DNA from: Streblospio benedicti
Taxonomy: Eukaryota; Annelida; Polychaeta; Spionida; Spionidae
Assembly: GCA_019095985.1 (NCBI GenBank)
Contig: CM032659.1
Coordinates: 11,021,634-11,085,633 of the forward strand
Length of the DNA: 64,000 bases
Direction of reading: 5' to 3'
Positions 1 to 13,400 of this stretch are shown in pieces; the stretch's first letter is position 1; every line of letters begins with the position of its first letter. Below the pieces are notes generated by a model. The model saw only the letters and a list, made by a program, of their open reading frames with translations, made no database searches and was not told where the DNA came from. A program made the translations under genes and the position numbers.

Positions 1-139
1 AAACACTAAACATAATTATTGGGGCCTAAATAAGCAATGAGGCATGCCTAATCATAGGTTGAAAATTGTAGATTTTGGATAACTGCTCTTTATTACTGTG
101 GTATGTTTCAGAAATTAGTAAACTCGATTTTGCCTGTAT

Positions 140-302
140 ACCGAAAAATATGTGAACGACCAGTACTACTGCTACCCCTGGTAAACATGTGCAGAGCAGA
201 TTGATTAAATGTTCCACCTTTCCCTTCCCCACCTTCCTTCCGCCACCACCCCCTCTTCTCTCCCCAACCCGTTCTACCCCATCCCCATCTAAACAGGTCC
301 AG
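140..302. repeat. Fragment of dispersed CT-rich element
   Basis: This stretch closely matches 10,170-10,330: the same run of words (a CTGCTACCC start, GTAAACATGTGCAGAGCAG, then a pyrimidine-rich tract ending CATCTAAAC). It is therefore a second, shorter copy of the element described at 9,955-11,130. It lies directly upstream of the truncated LINE. No coding content is seen. Confidence 0.6.
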
Positions 303-364
303 AACTAATGCATCTCTACTAGTGTCCCGTGAATGGTTGTCAATAACTAAATCAGTCAGGCTCA

Positions 365-2405
365 GCAACTATCGGTCTTAAAAATGACAACGGTGAAATT
401 ATTTTTGATGACAAATTTGTAGCAAATAAATTTAATCATTTTTTCTGCAAAATTGCAGCCAAGCTTGTTTTCGACTGTTTTCGATGAAAATAAAATTGAA
501 AACTATGATAAAGACAAGGGTGTATCTAAAGACTCCTTTAAATTCTCAATTGTTAGTGAGGCTGAAGTTTTAAAATTACTGTCATCCCTTAATGTTACCA
601 AATCTACTGGATGTGATAATATATCGGCTAGATTTCTGAAAGATGGTTCTAAGGAAATTGTTAGTCCTCTTACATATGTAATCAACTTGTCACTAAGACT
701 CTCTGAAGTTCCTAATGAGTTTAAGACTGCGAGAGTTGTACCATTATATAAAAAGGGAGACTGCAACAGTGAAGGAAATTATAGACCTGTATCTATTCTA
801 CCAGTTGTCTCAAAAATATTTGAAAGGATTGTTTATAACCAGTTCTATTCTTATCTATGTGAAAATAACCTTATCTATGAATATCAATCAGGCTTCAGAT
901 CTTGTTTTTCAACTGATACTGCACTTACATATTTGTCAGACAAGATAAGATTTAACATGGATCAAGGCTTATATACTGGTGTTATTTTATTAGACTTACA
1001 GAAAGCCTTCGACACGGTAGACCATGTAATTTTGTTAAAAAAAACTTAAAGCTATTGGTGCGTGCGACTCTGCCGTTCTTTGGTTCAACTCCTATTTGTC
1101 AAACAGAAAACAATTCGTAGATGTAAAAGGTTGCTTATCAGAAGCTGGAGAAGTTACCTGTGGTGTCCCCCAAGGTTCTATTTTGGGCCCACTTCTTTTT
1201 ACAATATATGTTAATGACATGTCTAATTCAATTTCATGTGATTTATGTTTATATGCAGATGATTCTTTATTACTAGTATCTGGAAAAGACGTCAAAACCA
1301 TTGAAATTTTATTATGTTCTGAAATGGAAAAAATTAGCAATTGGTTAGATTCTAACAAGCTGTCACTTCATTTGGGTAAAACAGAGTCAATTTTGTTTGC
1401 ATCAAAAAAAGAAACTTAAGAAACATAGTTATTTGAATATCAATTGTAAAGGTGTAAAAATAGAAGCTAAGAGCAATGTTAAATACCTTGGAGCGGTCAT
1501 TGACCAGGACATGAGCGGACATACCATGGTAATTCTATTATTAAAAAAGTCAATGCAGGACTCAGGTTTCTGTATCGTAAAAGTGGTTTCCTTAATTTAA
1601 GAGAGCGTAAATTATTGTGTTCAGCTTTATTACAGTCACGTTTAGATTATGGTTATAATGTTTATTACAGAGGGTTGGAACAATGCTTAAAAAAAAAAGA
1701 AATTACAAACAGCACAAAACAAGATGGTTAGATATATTCTGGGATATGGCAATAGGCATCATTTACTATGTACAGATTTTAGGAAAGTGAAATATTTGAA
1801 TGTTGAAAGTCGTTTTAATTATTTATCTTGTAATATGATGTACAATATTTTTCACGGTTTGGCACCAACTTACCTATGTACATTTAAAAGAGTGGCAGAT
1901 ATCCATTCACACAATACCAGAAAGAGTGAAAATTGTTATGTCGTTCCACATGTAAAATCTCATGGTAGCAAATCCTTTATGTATAATGGAGCAAAAATGT
2001 GGAATAATTTACCAAAATATATTAAATGTACTAAAACTAAAGACGATTTTAAAAATAAATGTAAGAAATATCTATTTAATACGATGCAAGATAAAGAAAA
2101 AAATGAGTTTGTGATGTAGTACTATGATATCTGTGATCCCAGTTCTTAACTTATTTAGATATTATTTGTTTAATTATTTAGTTTTGTTATTTTATTAGTA
2201 CAATGTGATAAATTGCCGTCCTGTATCATGTGATCAATCCAGTGCCACTATGGAAATAAGCAATTGGCTTTATACCAAAGGCTTTTAGTGCTCTCTGTTT
2301 TGTAGTATATATGCATTAATCAATTTTTTTTTAATTAAATTACTCCTTGTATTCTAATGTTATTTGCATGTATGTGTACAAATAAAATAATTTGAATTGA
2401 ATTGA
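365..2405 (+). mobile_element. 5'-truncated, decayed non-LTR retrotransposon (LINE, Jockey/CR1 group)
   Basis: The frames at 365-480, 453-1049, 1096-1419, 1397-1600 and 1724-2119 together cover the end of an endonuclease-RT linker, a reverse transcriptase and the C-terminal tail. RT landmarks are visible: NYRPVSILPVVSKIFERI, LDLQKAFDTVDH, CGVPQGSILGPLLF and the catalytic LYADDSLLL. The tail SRFNYLSCNMMYNIFHGLAP is typical of the Jockey/CR1 assemblage. The 3' end is AT-rich and finishes in TTGAATTGAATTGAAT, like the short tandem ends of this group. ORF1 and the endonuclease are missing, so it is 5'-truncated. At least four frame changes occur, three of them at A-runs (about 1036, 1405 and 1690), so it is dead or the A-runs are miscalled. 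The exact clade (Jockey, CR1, Crack or Daphne) cannot be decided by eye. Confidence 0.9.
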
Positions 2406-4265
2406 ATATCACGATCACCTAACTTTATAGATACATTGGTGTCTGGAGAGAGAAAATCTACATTAGCAGCAAACATGTTGACAATATTGTGACCGCCCTG
2501 GTTTGTTTCCATGGCTACACACCTTGATGGTTAATACTTGTATTATTCACATGATCCACCCACTGTGATAATTCACTGGCCAGTGAAAATTATATTTTCA
2601 ATGCATCACAGAAATCCCAAATTCATATCATGATTACACCATAAAGTTGCAAAACTAGAATATGAAAATGAAAACAAGCAAGTGTTTGACAAATTAAATA
2701 CATTAAGCTAAATATCACCATGAGCTTTCAACATAGTAAGATGCCCAATACAATAGAAGAAAATTGTAGCTATTTCATTGAACGTTCATTAAATGAACAA
2801 GCAAAAAGGAACAGTTCTCCATCAACACTTGCACTCTGCTATATATACCTGCTGTAATGTTATATAGGCAGATCCAGGTTTTTGGAAAGGGGGGGGGGCA
2901 CACTTTGGGATTTCATGAAAAACCCTATGAAAATGAAGCATTTTGGTGGGAAAGGGGCGCCCCCCCCCCCCCCCCCTGCCTATGATGTTAAGTAATTTGA
3001 GGTCTGTAACATTGATGTATGAATGACATCTAGTTAGGGTCCACTGTAGTGAAATGTGAATCTACATAGCATGCATCATCCAAAGAAGGTCCTATTATAG
3101 AGGTGGTCTCAGTGGAGAGGTATATGGTCTTAATATACACCATTCTAATCGCCACACAATGGGTTATCAGAGTGTACTTAGAATGAAGAGAGAATTTCTG
3201 TGCACGTCTATGGCCCGCAATAAGAACCTTATATTGGTGGTATTTTCATGTAGAAAGAATAACTTCAATTAAAGTTTTGAAATCTTTGACTCTTTTTTGT
3301 TTAGAGAAAATAAGTTAATTGAAATGGAAACTTTAAAGAAGATTTAGACACAGTTAAAAAAGAGTAAATAAATGTTAAAATTTGTAGGAAAAAAAATGAA
3401 ATAAAATATACTACATTTCACTTCAAGTTTATTTTTTGCATGTGACACAAACTTAAATCCATCAACTATAGAGATGTTCCCAATTTAAGAAAAACAAAAA
3501 CATAACAAATCTAAATAACTTGTATAAATTGATGTATATAAAAAGAATCATCACAGATTATACAATACACGTTAATGGCGACCCAATGGATTAGTATATA
3601 TTTGGATAAAAAGTAATAGTCATTGGATGCAAAACCACTAACAAATATAGATAAATTATTGATCACAGGCTGTACATGTAAATAATATTACTATTTGTTA
3701 AATATTATTTTATATTATAGTATACTCATTAAAATAATATAATAATTAAATGTTAAAATTGGTAAATATAAATATCTTTTTAAAATTAGAACAATCACAA
3801 ACGCAAACGGTTCTTGGAGGAACCATCATAATGTTGGGAGCGGGGTACATTTTCAAGAGTGACACCCTTTGATATTTAAAATGGTGCATTGCAAATAATC
3901 TATAATTCATGAACCTTCACAAATACTGTATATAACCATCCATATGGCCATGAGCTTTTATATGTGAAACATTGTCAATTTAAGGGATGAAAGCATACTG
4001 TAATTTTTATAGTTTTGACCCTTGATATACAGTTGGACCTATAAAACTCAAACTTGAAGGCAGTAAATATCAAGTTTCAGTTGGCTGAAATCTTGCTTTA
4101 TCAGAGGAATTTTTTCAGATTTTTATATAAAGCGTAATGAAGGGAAATAGCACCACTTAAACGCACCATTAAGACAAACAAGTCCAACTGTTATCTGTAT
4201 ATTTGGTGCAAACTTTTCCATGAGCGGTGACTAATGGATTGACTTTTGAATAAATGTTCAGGTAA
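2406..4265 (-). other. 3' flank and presumptive 3' UTR of the giant minus-strand gene
   Basis: No coding sequence is recognised here. Transcription from the right would run through this AT-rich stretch. A minus-strand AATAAA (TTTATT at 3428-3433) is the only poly(A) signal candidate I noticed, 830 bases past the stop codon. It also contains one G/C-tract element (2864-2983) and, near 3,090, a fragment of the ACAGTAGAACC inverted-repeat family. Confidence 0.35.
2864..2983. repeat. Short inverted-repeat element, GGCAGATCCAGG family
   Basis: It begins TAGGCAGATCCAGGTTTTTG and ends in the complementary TGCCTATG. Inside it carries a G-run, the block TTTCATGAAAAACCCTATGA, TTTTGGTGGGAAA and a C-run that can pair with the G-run. 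Relatives lie at 5762, 16390, 24022, 28330, 31146, 37319 and 52229. It looks like a non-autonomous DNA element (MITE-like). Confidence 0.7.
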
Positions 4266-4444
4266 TCACCAATGCCACAAGCTGACTATCACAGCTGTAG
4301 TGACCACGAGCCATGTGGTTACTGTGGGGGTGACTGGTGCCCCGTCTAGCCGAGCTTCCGAAGAATCGTCCTCGTTTCCAGGGTCTACGTAGACTGGGAC
4401 TAACTTTACGAATTGCTCCTGTGCTTCTCTCACTGGCTGCTGAG
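4266..4444 (-). CDS. Terminal exon: short stalk plus C-terminal hydrophobic tail
   Basis: The acceptor is CTTGCAG at 4445-4446. Read in the phase inherited from the sushi exon, it gives a Glu/Asp-rich stalk (LVPVYVDPGNEDDSSEARL), a Thr/Pro spacer, then TWLVVTTAVIVSLWHW and TGA at 4266-4268. A hydrophobic stretch ending at the stop, with no cytoplasmic tail, suits a GPI-anchor signal, or a single transmembrane helix. The longest open frame in this segment is a different, Arg/Ser-rich one. Phase and sense favour the frame used here. Confidence 0.7.
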
Positions 4445-7400
4445 CTGCAAGTACACAGATTAGTGATCTTACAGACTGCCACGAGTTTCAGATTTGAAAA
4501 GTATTTTCTCAGTCCAACACCTTTATAAAGGACCAACAGACTGCATGTAAGTGTGCAATGATTCTATAGTTACATTGTAGATATGCATGCAGTTTTCTAC
4601 AGAATATAACTGTTCACTGTAGGATTTGACAACGAGATTGGAGTGTCAATCGTGAAATACGCCTGATTTACCACTTAAACTGTTCACTGTGGTCAAATTT
4701 CTATCATGACTAAAATCCACACTAAACGAGTGTATGATTCGTTTTCATTTAAAATAAATCATATCATAACGTTCTCATTGCCATTTTGACCATGCGACGT
4801 CAGTGGCTGTATAGAAAATGTGACGGTACTAGTCTAGTTTAGACTAGTGCCGTGGTGTGGTGGTGTCATAGCGTGCAGTAAATCACCGGAGCGTGCAGTC
4901 AATCGTATAATTGAGCACGCTGGTTGACCAATCAGCGTGGGTTATTGGCGGAGATTTTTGCACGGAATAATAGAATGTACGATGTTGCATATAAAAAAAA
5001 ACAAAAAAAACAAAGAGAAATCATTGTTTAAAAACATACACTACCTATATATAGACTGTAAAATTAGAATATTTTGTGGCTATTAAGTTTTGCAATTTTC
5101 ATCTATAAATTACTTTTGTGACTATTAAATTTTGCGATTTTGGTCCATCCTAGAACTACTTTACATAGGCTATCAATGTTTGCTGACTTATATTAAGTTT
5201 GCGTCTTTGCACCTACTCACAAAATTCGCAAATTAAATCGTGTGCAAACATTTCTATTTTTACAGTACACTAGTTAAAAGCTCATTTATTCACATTGACA
5301 TGCATCTACGAGTATACTTACGCTGGTTGCACTGTATGTCTGGTGACGTCCAGGAGCCGTCTTCACGACACACAATGCGCCCCGTGCCCCCGGTCTGCAC
5401 CCAGCCCGGCTGGCAGAACACAATGGCCTCAGCCAAGTAGCGAGCCGGCGCACGGGGGAGGAGTCTGGTGTAGGCGTTCGGTAGAGACGGCAGAGCATCA
5501 CACAGACGGCCTAGGTGTGGGGGTTCAGACGTCAATAAGGGGGAAGTGTTTGTTGATATATTTGGGAGGCTGGGGGTTGGGGGGGGGGGATTATAAGGCG
5601 TCACATGGGCTTATATGGGGTCTAGAAATCCCACATTGCTCTTTATATTGTCTTTTTTTCTCTCATCCCACATTTTTGGCCTTATCCCACTTTTTTCAGC
5701 CTTTTTCCCCTCACCCCACTTCCTTATAATACCCCCCCCCCCCATACTTCCTTAGTTCTAGCATAGGCCCCCCACCCCCCCTTTTCCCACCAAAATATTT
5801 TCATAGGGTTTTTCATGAAATCCCGTAAGCTAGTTCTAGTATATCATTTTAAATAATAGAATATGTACATACAGTTACGCTACAGACAAAGCCTATCATG
5901 GCTTATCATTTTTTTTTAACGCTAAATCAAAACAGCCGCAATCACTCACGTGTGCAAACCGGGTAGACCCCGGAGAACAGCCCGTTGTCTTGGCAGGTCC
6001 GCGTCTCATTGCCCGCCGTGAGCTGGTGTCCGGGGCGGCAGGCCAGAAACATCACGGTGCCGGCCACGTAGCTGGATGCGGCCGGTGGCGCCATCTGCTG
6101 CACATGAGGGGGCGGCGCTGGCGGACGCACGCACCGAGACAGGTCTGAAGTGCAGTGAACACTCAGGGAACTATCATAAATAATGATACCGAGGGCTCGT
6201 CCAAAAAGGTGGGGGGCAGGGGGGTCGTCCAACTTTTCTGATTCATTTTGGGGGGGGTCGTTGAACTTTTTTATCACGTTACGGAATATTTTTTTCAAAT
6301 ATTTTCTTTCAGCAATTGTCGAAAAATGCAATGACTATGTAGAATACTTTTGCTTTTGCTAGTGGGGGGGGGGGGAGGGGGGTCACTCACCTCTTTAAAA
6401 TGTTGATGGGGGGTCGATTAACTTTTTCTTCAAACCCCAAAAAATGGACGACCCCCCCCCTCCCCCGGTATCATTATTTATGATCATTCCCTTGGACAGT
6501 GGTCAATAATCAGCACCAATAAACTGACAAATCGCCGCTTTGTTTCACACCTTTGTCGCTGTGGAATCATGGCACTGGTAGACATTTGCCAGGTGGGATT
6601 TTCAGCCAAATGTGTGTAAATTGAAACGTTTGCATAAAAACCAATACAAGCATTTTATCAACTAAATCTGGCTTTATGAGAAATTATGCAAAGAAACGAG
6701 TCCCTATCAGTGAAACAATTTTAACAATAATATACAGCAAACAGAAGAGTGGGAGTGTCCCTAAAATGTGTTGCACCAGTGAGTCAAATGTCCCCAAAAA
6801 TCCCCATGGTGAAGTTAACTATAAAAAGAAATTGTGCCATGCGCTTACCATGGCAGACACGCGAGGTTCAGGCCCAGGCCCCCACACGTGACTCCGTTGA
6901 TAGCTGCTCGTCATCCCAGGTTGGCTGATGCCAGCAGCAGCTGAGTCCAAGGTCATGAAGGCAAGCCGGCTACCAGCCAGGGCACTCCCCACACTGCCTG
7001 GTGGGCAAAGAGCAAGTACTTGATGACATTTCTACCATGTTGTTAAGTCCCGCCATCTAAATGCATTCAGATGTCCTAATAAATGCCCACTACTAACTAC
7101 TTGCTCTCTAGGTATTAGGATATCTGCTTGCCTTTAGCTACCAGAACTAGAGCTTTTTCCAGACTGGTCATACTTTTCAAGAGCCAACTAAAAAATGGCC
7201 TTCCCATGAATTTATAGCTATTACTACACAAATTATAAGGGACTAGAATTTTATAGTCTGATAAAAAATGATTTACACTAACCCACAGTGATGAGACAGT
7301 GACTTTCTATGATAGCTGTGGGCAAAAACTGCTGCTGTTGCCGGCTCTCTATGAAGCCATCCACGCCAAACAACATGGCTCCTGTCAGGGCATCGTAAGT

Positions 7401-10400
7401 GACAGAGATGTGGTGCCACCTGGTGTAGAAAGAAAAAATACATCACTCTTCATGCATCATTCATTCATGGATCTAGGATCCAATGTTCTGTTGATTTACA
7501 TAGCATATGGTTTCATTTCTTTTTGTTTCTATTTTATTGCTAATATGTCCAAACATAAACTATCAAAAGAAAATTATTATTACCCCGGTATTATGTTTTC
7601 ATTATTAATTTAAATTTCGAATACATATACTCCTTATCAAAAATCTAAAATAAAAAAAAAAAAAAAAGTATAAAAAAGAATAAAAATTTAAAAAAAAATA
7701 ATATCTTTTTCTATTTTATTTAAAAATAAAATAAAATAAAGAAAATTAAAAAGACAATTTGTTTTATTTCATTTTTTTTATTTTATTTTTTATTTAATTA
7801 TTTATTTTTATTTTTCTTATTTTTGATAAGCAGTATATGTACTCAAAATTTAAATTGATAATAAAAAAAATAATAATAATTTTCTTTTGATAGTTTATGT
7901 TTGGACATATTAGCAGTAAAATAGAAACAAAAAGAAATGGATCTAGGATCATTACATGAATCAGCCACTGCAGTATGTATGGACAAAGTACTGAGCAGAT
8001 GCTAACCGTTTAGGTGTGAGCCGAGCCTGGAAGTCGACCTTTGACCTCGCGACCCCGAACACGTTGGGTGTGAATGCGAGGCTGGTGCCATCCACAGACA
8101 GCTGCATGACGCTGCCGTCCCCGTGCTGAAGGCTCACCACTGTGCCTACAACACACATAGCCCATACATTATTAAACAAGTTCATTAGCTATGTGTTTGA
8201 TACTATATATTAAATGAATCCTTCTTATCAATAGCTGACTGTATGACTTCATAATCGGTTTATGATTGATCTGGCATGGGAATTCTTGATGGGTATGTTA
8301 TTGTGACGATGATAATCCATTCTTTTGAAAAATATTTCTTGTAGTACTAGTACTGCATCGCCGCCGAGGATACCCTTTATCATCAATAGCCAATTTTACT
8401 AAGTACTACACAATCGCTGACGATCATCCTTGTGTCGCCCTTTAAGGTAGAATGTGTCCAAAACAATAAAAAAGCATTAGTTATTTTTTTCACATGATGA
8501 TGATCCAGCATATGATTACATTAACTGGAAAAAAAATTCAAAAGATTTTACCACTTCGTTAAAGTTTACCACCATGTTGAAAATCTACTACAATTCATAT
8601 ACAAGACAATGAAAAATCATATAAATTTCTCTTCTAATTAAGCTTTTGGAAAATGTGAAGTGTTGCATGGCACAATTCTTTATTATAAATGTTCACATGC
8701 ATCATCTGAAATGTTTGAATTTTTTTTCACGATTTTACCGCTTTGTTACATTTTTATGACATATTTTATACCTTGAGTTTTAGGTGAAACCCGGGGGTGA
8801 AGCGCTGATGGAAAAAAATATTTTCATTTGTCTGTGGGATCTAATGTATTTACAAATAAAGGTTATCAATGAATTTGACAATATGCATTTTTTTATTCAC
8901 AAACCATATCTAGAAATGTAAACTGTGGCACCAAAAGTGACAAACCATGTTTTACAAATATATATCAGTCGAGTCTCACCCCTTGTCATAACATAACATT
9001 CATATTTATTAAAAATTACAAAAGTAAATTAGTCTGAGTGTACATACCACTGTATACTATTTCCACTTTGTATTTATAAACAAAAACTACACCTATAAAA
9101 TAGTAACAAACTTGAATGAGGTGTACCTTAGTTTTTGGATATCGTTTTTTAAAGACCTACAACCTACTTCTATGACCTACAACATCCTTGATGTTTAGAG
9201 ACATTAGCAGATTGCTTATCTGATCAGATCCAAATCAAGTATTAATATGCTTGCTACTCCAAATGTTACTTCGTGTTCCTTTCACAGGTTCACAATATAT
9301 GCATCTGGCCATATGCACCTAGTGTGGCTTGACTTTCATTGTTTCCATAATAAACATAGAAATACCTACAAAATCCACACTGTATTAATTTTCCCTAAGG
9401 TCACAGTCTAAAGTGAATGCTACTTTCTAGTGCTCAATTTACACAGAGGACCAGACTTAAAGTTCGTGGAATTGAAGTCTATGTCCATCAGTCGGATGTA
9501 ATGTTACTGAAACTGTCAATTATCAGTATAACTAATTTATGCTAACAATTTTACTAAACTATTCAGTCTCTCTTCATCTGGAAATAAAATATGACTTGTT
9601 AGAGACATGTGCACAGTCTGCTAATGAATATGGATCAAAGAGTCTAGGTCATTATACAAAACTATCAGCTTCATTTACTAATACGTACAACATATAATTG
9701 GAAAAGATGTCGATCTCAACAGTTTGAGACTGGATTCAGTATTCCCGCCAAGAGGTGTCATATTACAGCCGCGATAGATAACTTGGCATACAAAATCAGT
9801 TTTTGAGAAGTGTAGTTTTCATGAAAATCACACCTTCCAAACAATCATTTATTACATGTTTATCCTTAATACAAGGTCAAACTTATGAATGTACATTTGT
9901 AGGAAAATTTTGTTCCTCGATTAGCCTATAGATATTAGTATACTTTATGAAATACTAGCTGTTTACCCGGCGTTGCTCGGGTTGAAACAGATGAGATCTG
10001 GAACAGATTAAATGCTTGTCCCTCCCCATCCTTCCTCCTGTCCCACATCCCTCGAACCAGTTCTCGTCAGTATACAGGTCTGTGACAGATTAAATACATC
10101 TCCATCACCATCCTCCCATCGTCATATGTCACAGCCATTTACACACTAAATGTACTAAATATGGCAATAATTGGTCCCTCTAATATCCCTCCCCCAGCTA
10201 CTGCTACCCATGGCAAACACGTGCGGAGCAGATTAAATGTCCCACTCATCCCTACCCTTCCTTCCACCGCCACCCCCACCCGCTCTTCTCTCCCAACCCG
10301 CTCATCCCCATCCCCATCTAAACGGTCCATAATTAATGCACCCCCTTCCTGCTGCTGCTCTGGTTGAAACGAATGAGATCTGGAACATATTAAATGCTCC

Positions 10401-13400
10401 TCCCTTCCCATTCTTTCCCCTGTCCCACATCCATCACACCAGCTCCCTCTACTATACATCTCTGGGAAAGATTAAATACATGTCCATCACCTTCCTCCCA
10501 CAGTCATATGTGACAGTCATAGACACACTACATGTATGATTGTGACAATGCTTGATCCCTCAAATAACCCTCAATCCAGCTACTCCTACCCCTGGTAAAC
10601 ACGTGCAGACCATCAAATTTGCATCTCAACTACCCCCTTTCTGCTGCTCCTCGGGTTGAAATTTATGAGATTTGGAACATATAAAATGCTCCTCCCTGCC
10701 TCACCACCAGCCATGTCCCCCCCCCGCCCCCCCACCGCCAGATGGTCACACACACCCTAGCTTTCTGCCAACACCCCTCCTCAAAACAGGTCCGGAGCAG
10801 ATAAAATACACCTCCATCACCATTACATCACCACCCTCCCCAGTTCCCTGTTGTATGACTGTACGTGTGACGTGCAACGTACGTTTGACATATACAAACG
10901 TTGAACGTATTACGTACCTTTAACTAACATGGCCCTGTAAGCAATCTTTCTAAAAAATCTTTTTTCTTGTTTTTTATCATTAAAACCAATTTATTTGGTT
11001 TGAAATGTGACATTATAACAACCACCAAGTTGTCCTGATTGTACATACATAATTTGGAGTGAGTACGTCTTGTGGTTAAAAAGCCTTTTGTAACGCAAAA
11101 AATCGCCTCTTCCTTTATATATATAGATAAAGTTATTTATAAATGATGCTTTTCCATCAAATCTATGGAATTGTGTCAAATTTAATTTTCATCGTTGATT
11201 AATTTTCTTTGTCATTCATTTTTTAAACCTTTTTTCACCATTAAATTGTGAGACAAGCAATCAATTTAAAAAACAAATAATTATTTTTACAATTTGAGAT
11301 TTATAATATTCAAAACGTTTTAGGAAAAGTACATCATCATCATCACTAATATGTTAATTATGAAAATTCTGAGACTTAGCATGTCTGAAATGAGTAAGAT
11401 CATGCATAAGATATCATAGCAGCCATTGATGACTTTGTTTGACCACAGAGTTGATTAGTTTGTGATTTATGGCCCCATTTCTAGGCAATAAAGGGTGAGT
11501 CTATTTGTTGTTGATTATTTTGTTTCGTCACTAAAATTAAGTGAAATAAAACATGAACAAAAGGTGAGGAAGATGTTAGGCATTGTATATATTTGCATCA
11601 ACAGAAGTGGAAAATTGATTTCTTGGTAAATTTATGGTTTGAAGTGGAATATGAAGCTTCCAAGCCAGTAAATTTCCACCCAAACCTCGGCAATTCGTGT
11701 ACCAGTCTAATATTTTTATATCATCACACAATGCACAAGTATTCGGTTGATGCGAGTTTGAACCTTTGAGTTAGAATTCTACCATTAGATTAAGGTTCAT
11801 ATCAGTTTTACAGCTTTAAAACGATGCATTAGACAGTAATTCCATTGAGTTTCGGGTCAGTTCTACCTACGTATTGATATGTTGAGGCTTTACCTTTGGG
11901 CTTATGCACCAGATAGATGTTTGCCGCCCAGGTGAGAGACTTGGTTATGGAGACGTTTGCCGTAAGCAGAGTATCAGCTGTGTGGGGCAGACGCACGGAG
12001 CCTTCAGTGCGATCATGGGGACCCGACTCATACACTACAGACTGCAACACAGCAACGCAAACACTGCTACCAAACAAGACTAAAATGCTGTTCGTTTATA
12101 GAGAAATCGACATTGTGCAATAACTCTATGTTTAAACATAAACTGTCATAACATAAACTTTAAAAAAAAAACAGTTTACCGTTAAACCCTCACACTCTAA
12201 TCGTGATATATCTGAATCTTTGATCAGAAAGCTGCTGGTTTAAGCATAGTTGAAACGTAATCTGTCGTAAATAGGACTTAAATTTAAAAAAACAGTTTAC
12301 CTTTAAACCCTCACACTCTAAACGTGATATATTTGAACCTTTAATTAGAAAGCTGCTGCCATAGGCAGCATTACCTGAGCATGCAGATGGTGGCAGCCAG
12401 GTGTGAGTGCATCCACCCCATGGGAGGCGTTCAGGCCCCAGATCTCCACCACTGATGTGCACCAGTCTCCAGGTTCACTACTGCCACTGCCACTGCCTCC
12501 AAGGGTCCTGCACAGCACCGGAAGACATGTGCGCGGACCTGAAATCAGTATTGAAAGTTCATTCACCTTAGAAACACATGCTCTGATAAATCAAAGTTCT
12601 GCAAAACTGGAATTTATCATCCCTTGAAGTTCAATATTAGCAGCTCTATGTGTGTATAAAGATTATGGATGCTTATATCTCATATGAATGCTTTGTTATA
12701 ATTGATACAATTACTATATGTTGTAATTCTACTACTACCAAAAATTGAACTTTAGAAACACTTGTGTTCCCCACCACATGATACCTTTACGTGGAATCCA
12801 GGTTTACTGCACCTAAACGCACTTACATGTCAACAATAATGCTCTGTTAATAATCTTGATACATGTACTTATGTCTACTTATGAGAGAAGTATTTTTAAT
12901 TTTCACATACAGTGTAAAATTCTCAGATTAAAAAAAAAAATGAAGGAATAGATGAAATGTATACAGGGGTACATATTAGATTTAGATGTTTGTAAATACC
13001 AGCAGGTTAATACTTGTTTATCTTTATGGTTAGTAAAATAGAGATAACATTTCAGGATAGGACGTTACCTTGTTTATACGCTAATCAACCCACACACACA
13101 GCACGGCATGTACACACACACTGAGCCAATAAGTTTTAATCATGAAGAATGGCCATTAAACCTGAAACCTGAAATAGTTTCATCATACCTGGGGCCCATT
13201 GTGCTGACCTCCGGGCAGCCACAGACTGAGCCAGGGGCACCTTGTCCAGCGGGATCATGGCCACACGGCAGCCCTCAAGGCTCCCACTGCCCACAGAGCC
13301 TGCTAGGAAAGGTGAAATACTGAAGAAATAATTTTGGAGGTCACCATTTGCATGCCAAATGTCATTTGAATTTTCAATGTTTACATATAAATATGTCAAT

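Noticed and set aside
4258-4536. Arg/Ser-rich 92-residue frame at the end of the giant gene
   Set aside because: It is out of phase with the preceding sushi exon. The alternative frame gives a sensible stalk and hydrophobic tail.
7640-7810. Replication-origin-like or scaffold-attachment AT tract
   Set aside because: It is explained by the core of the large inverted repeat, with no independent evidence.
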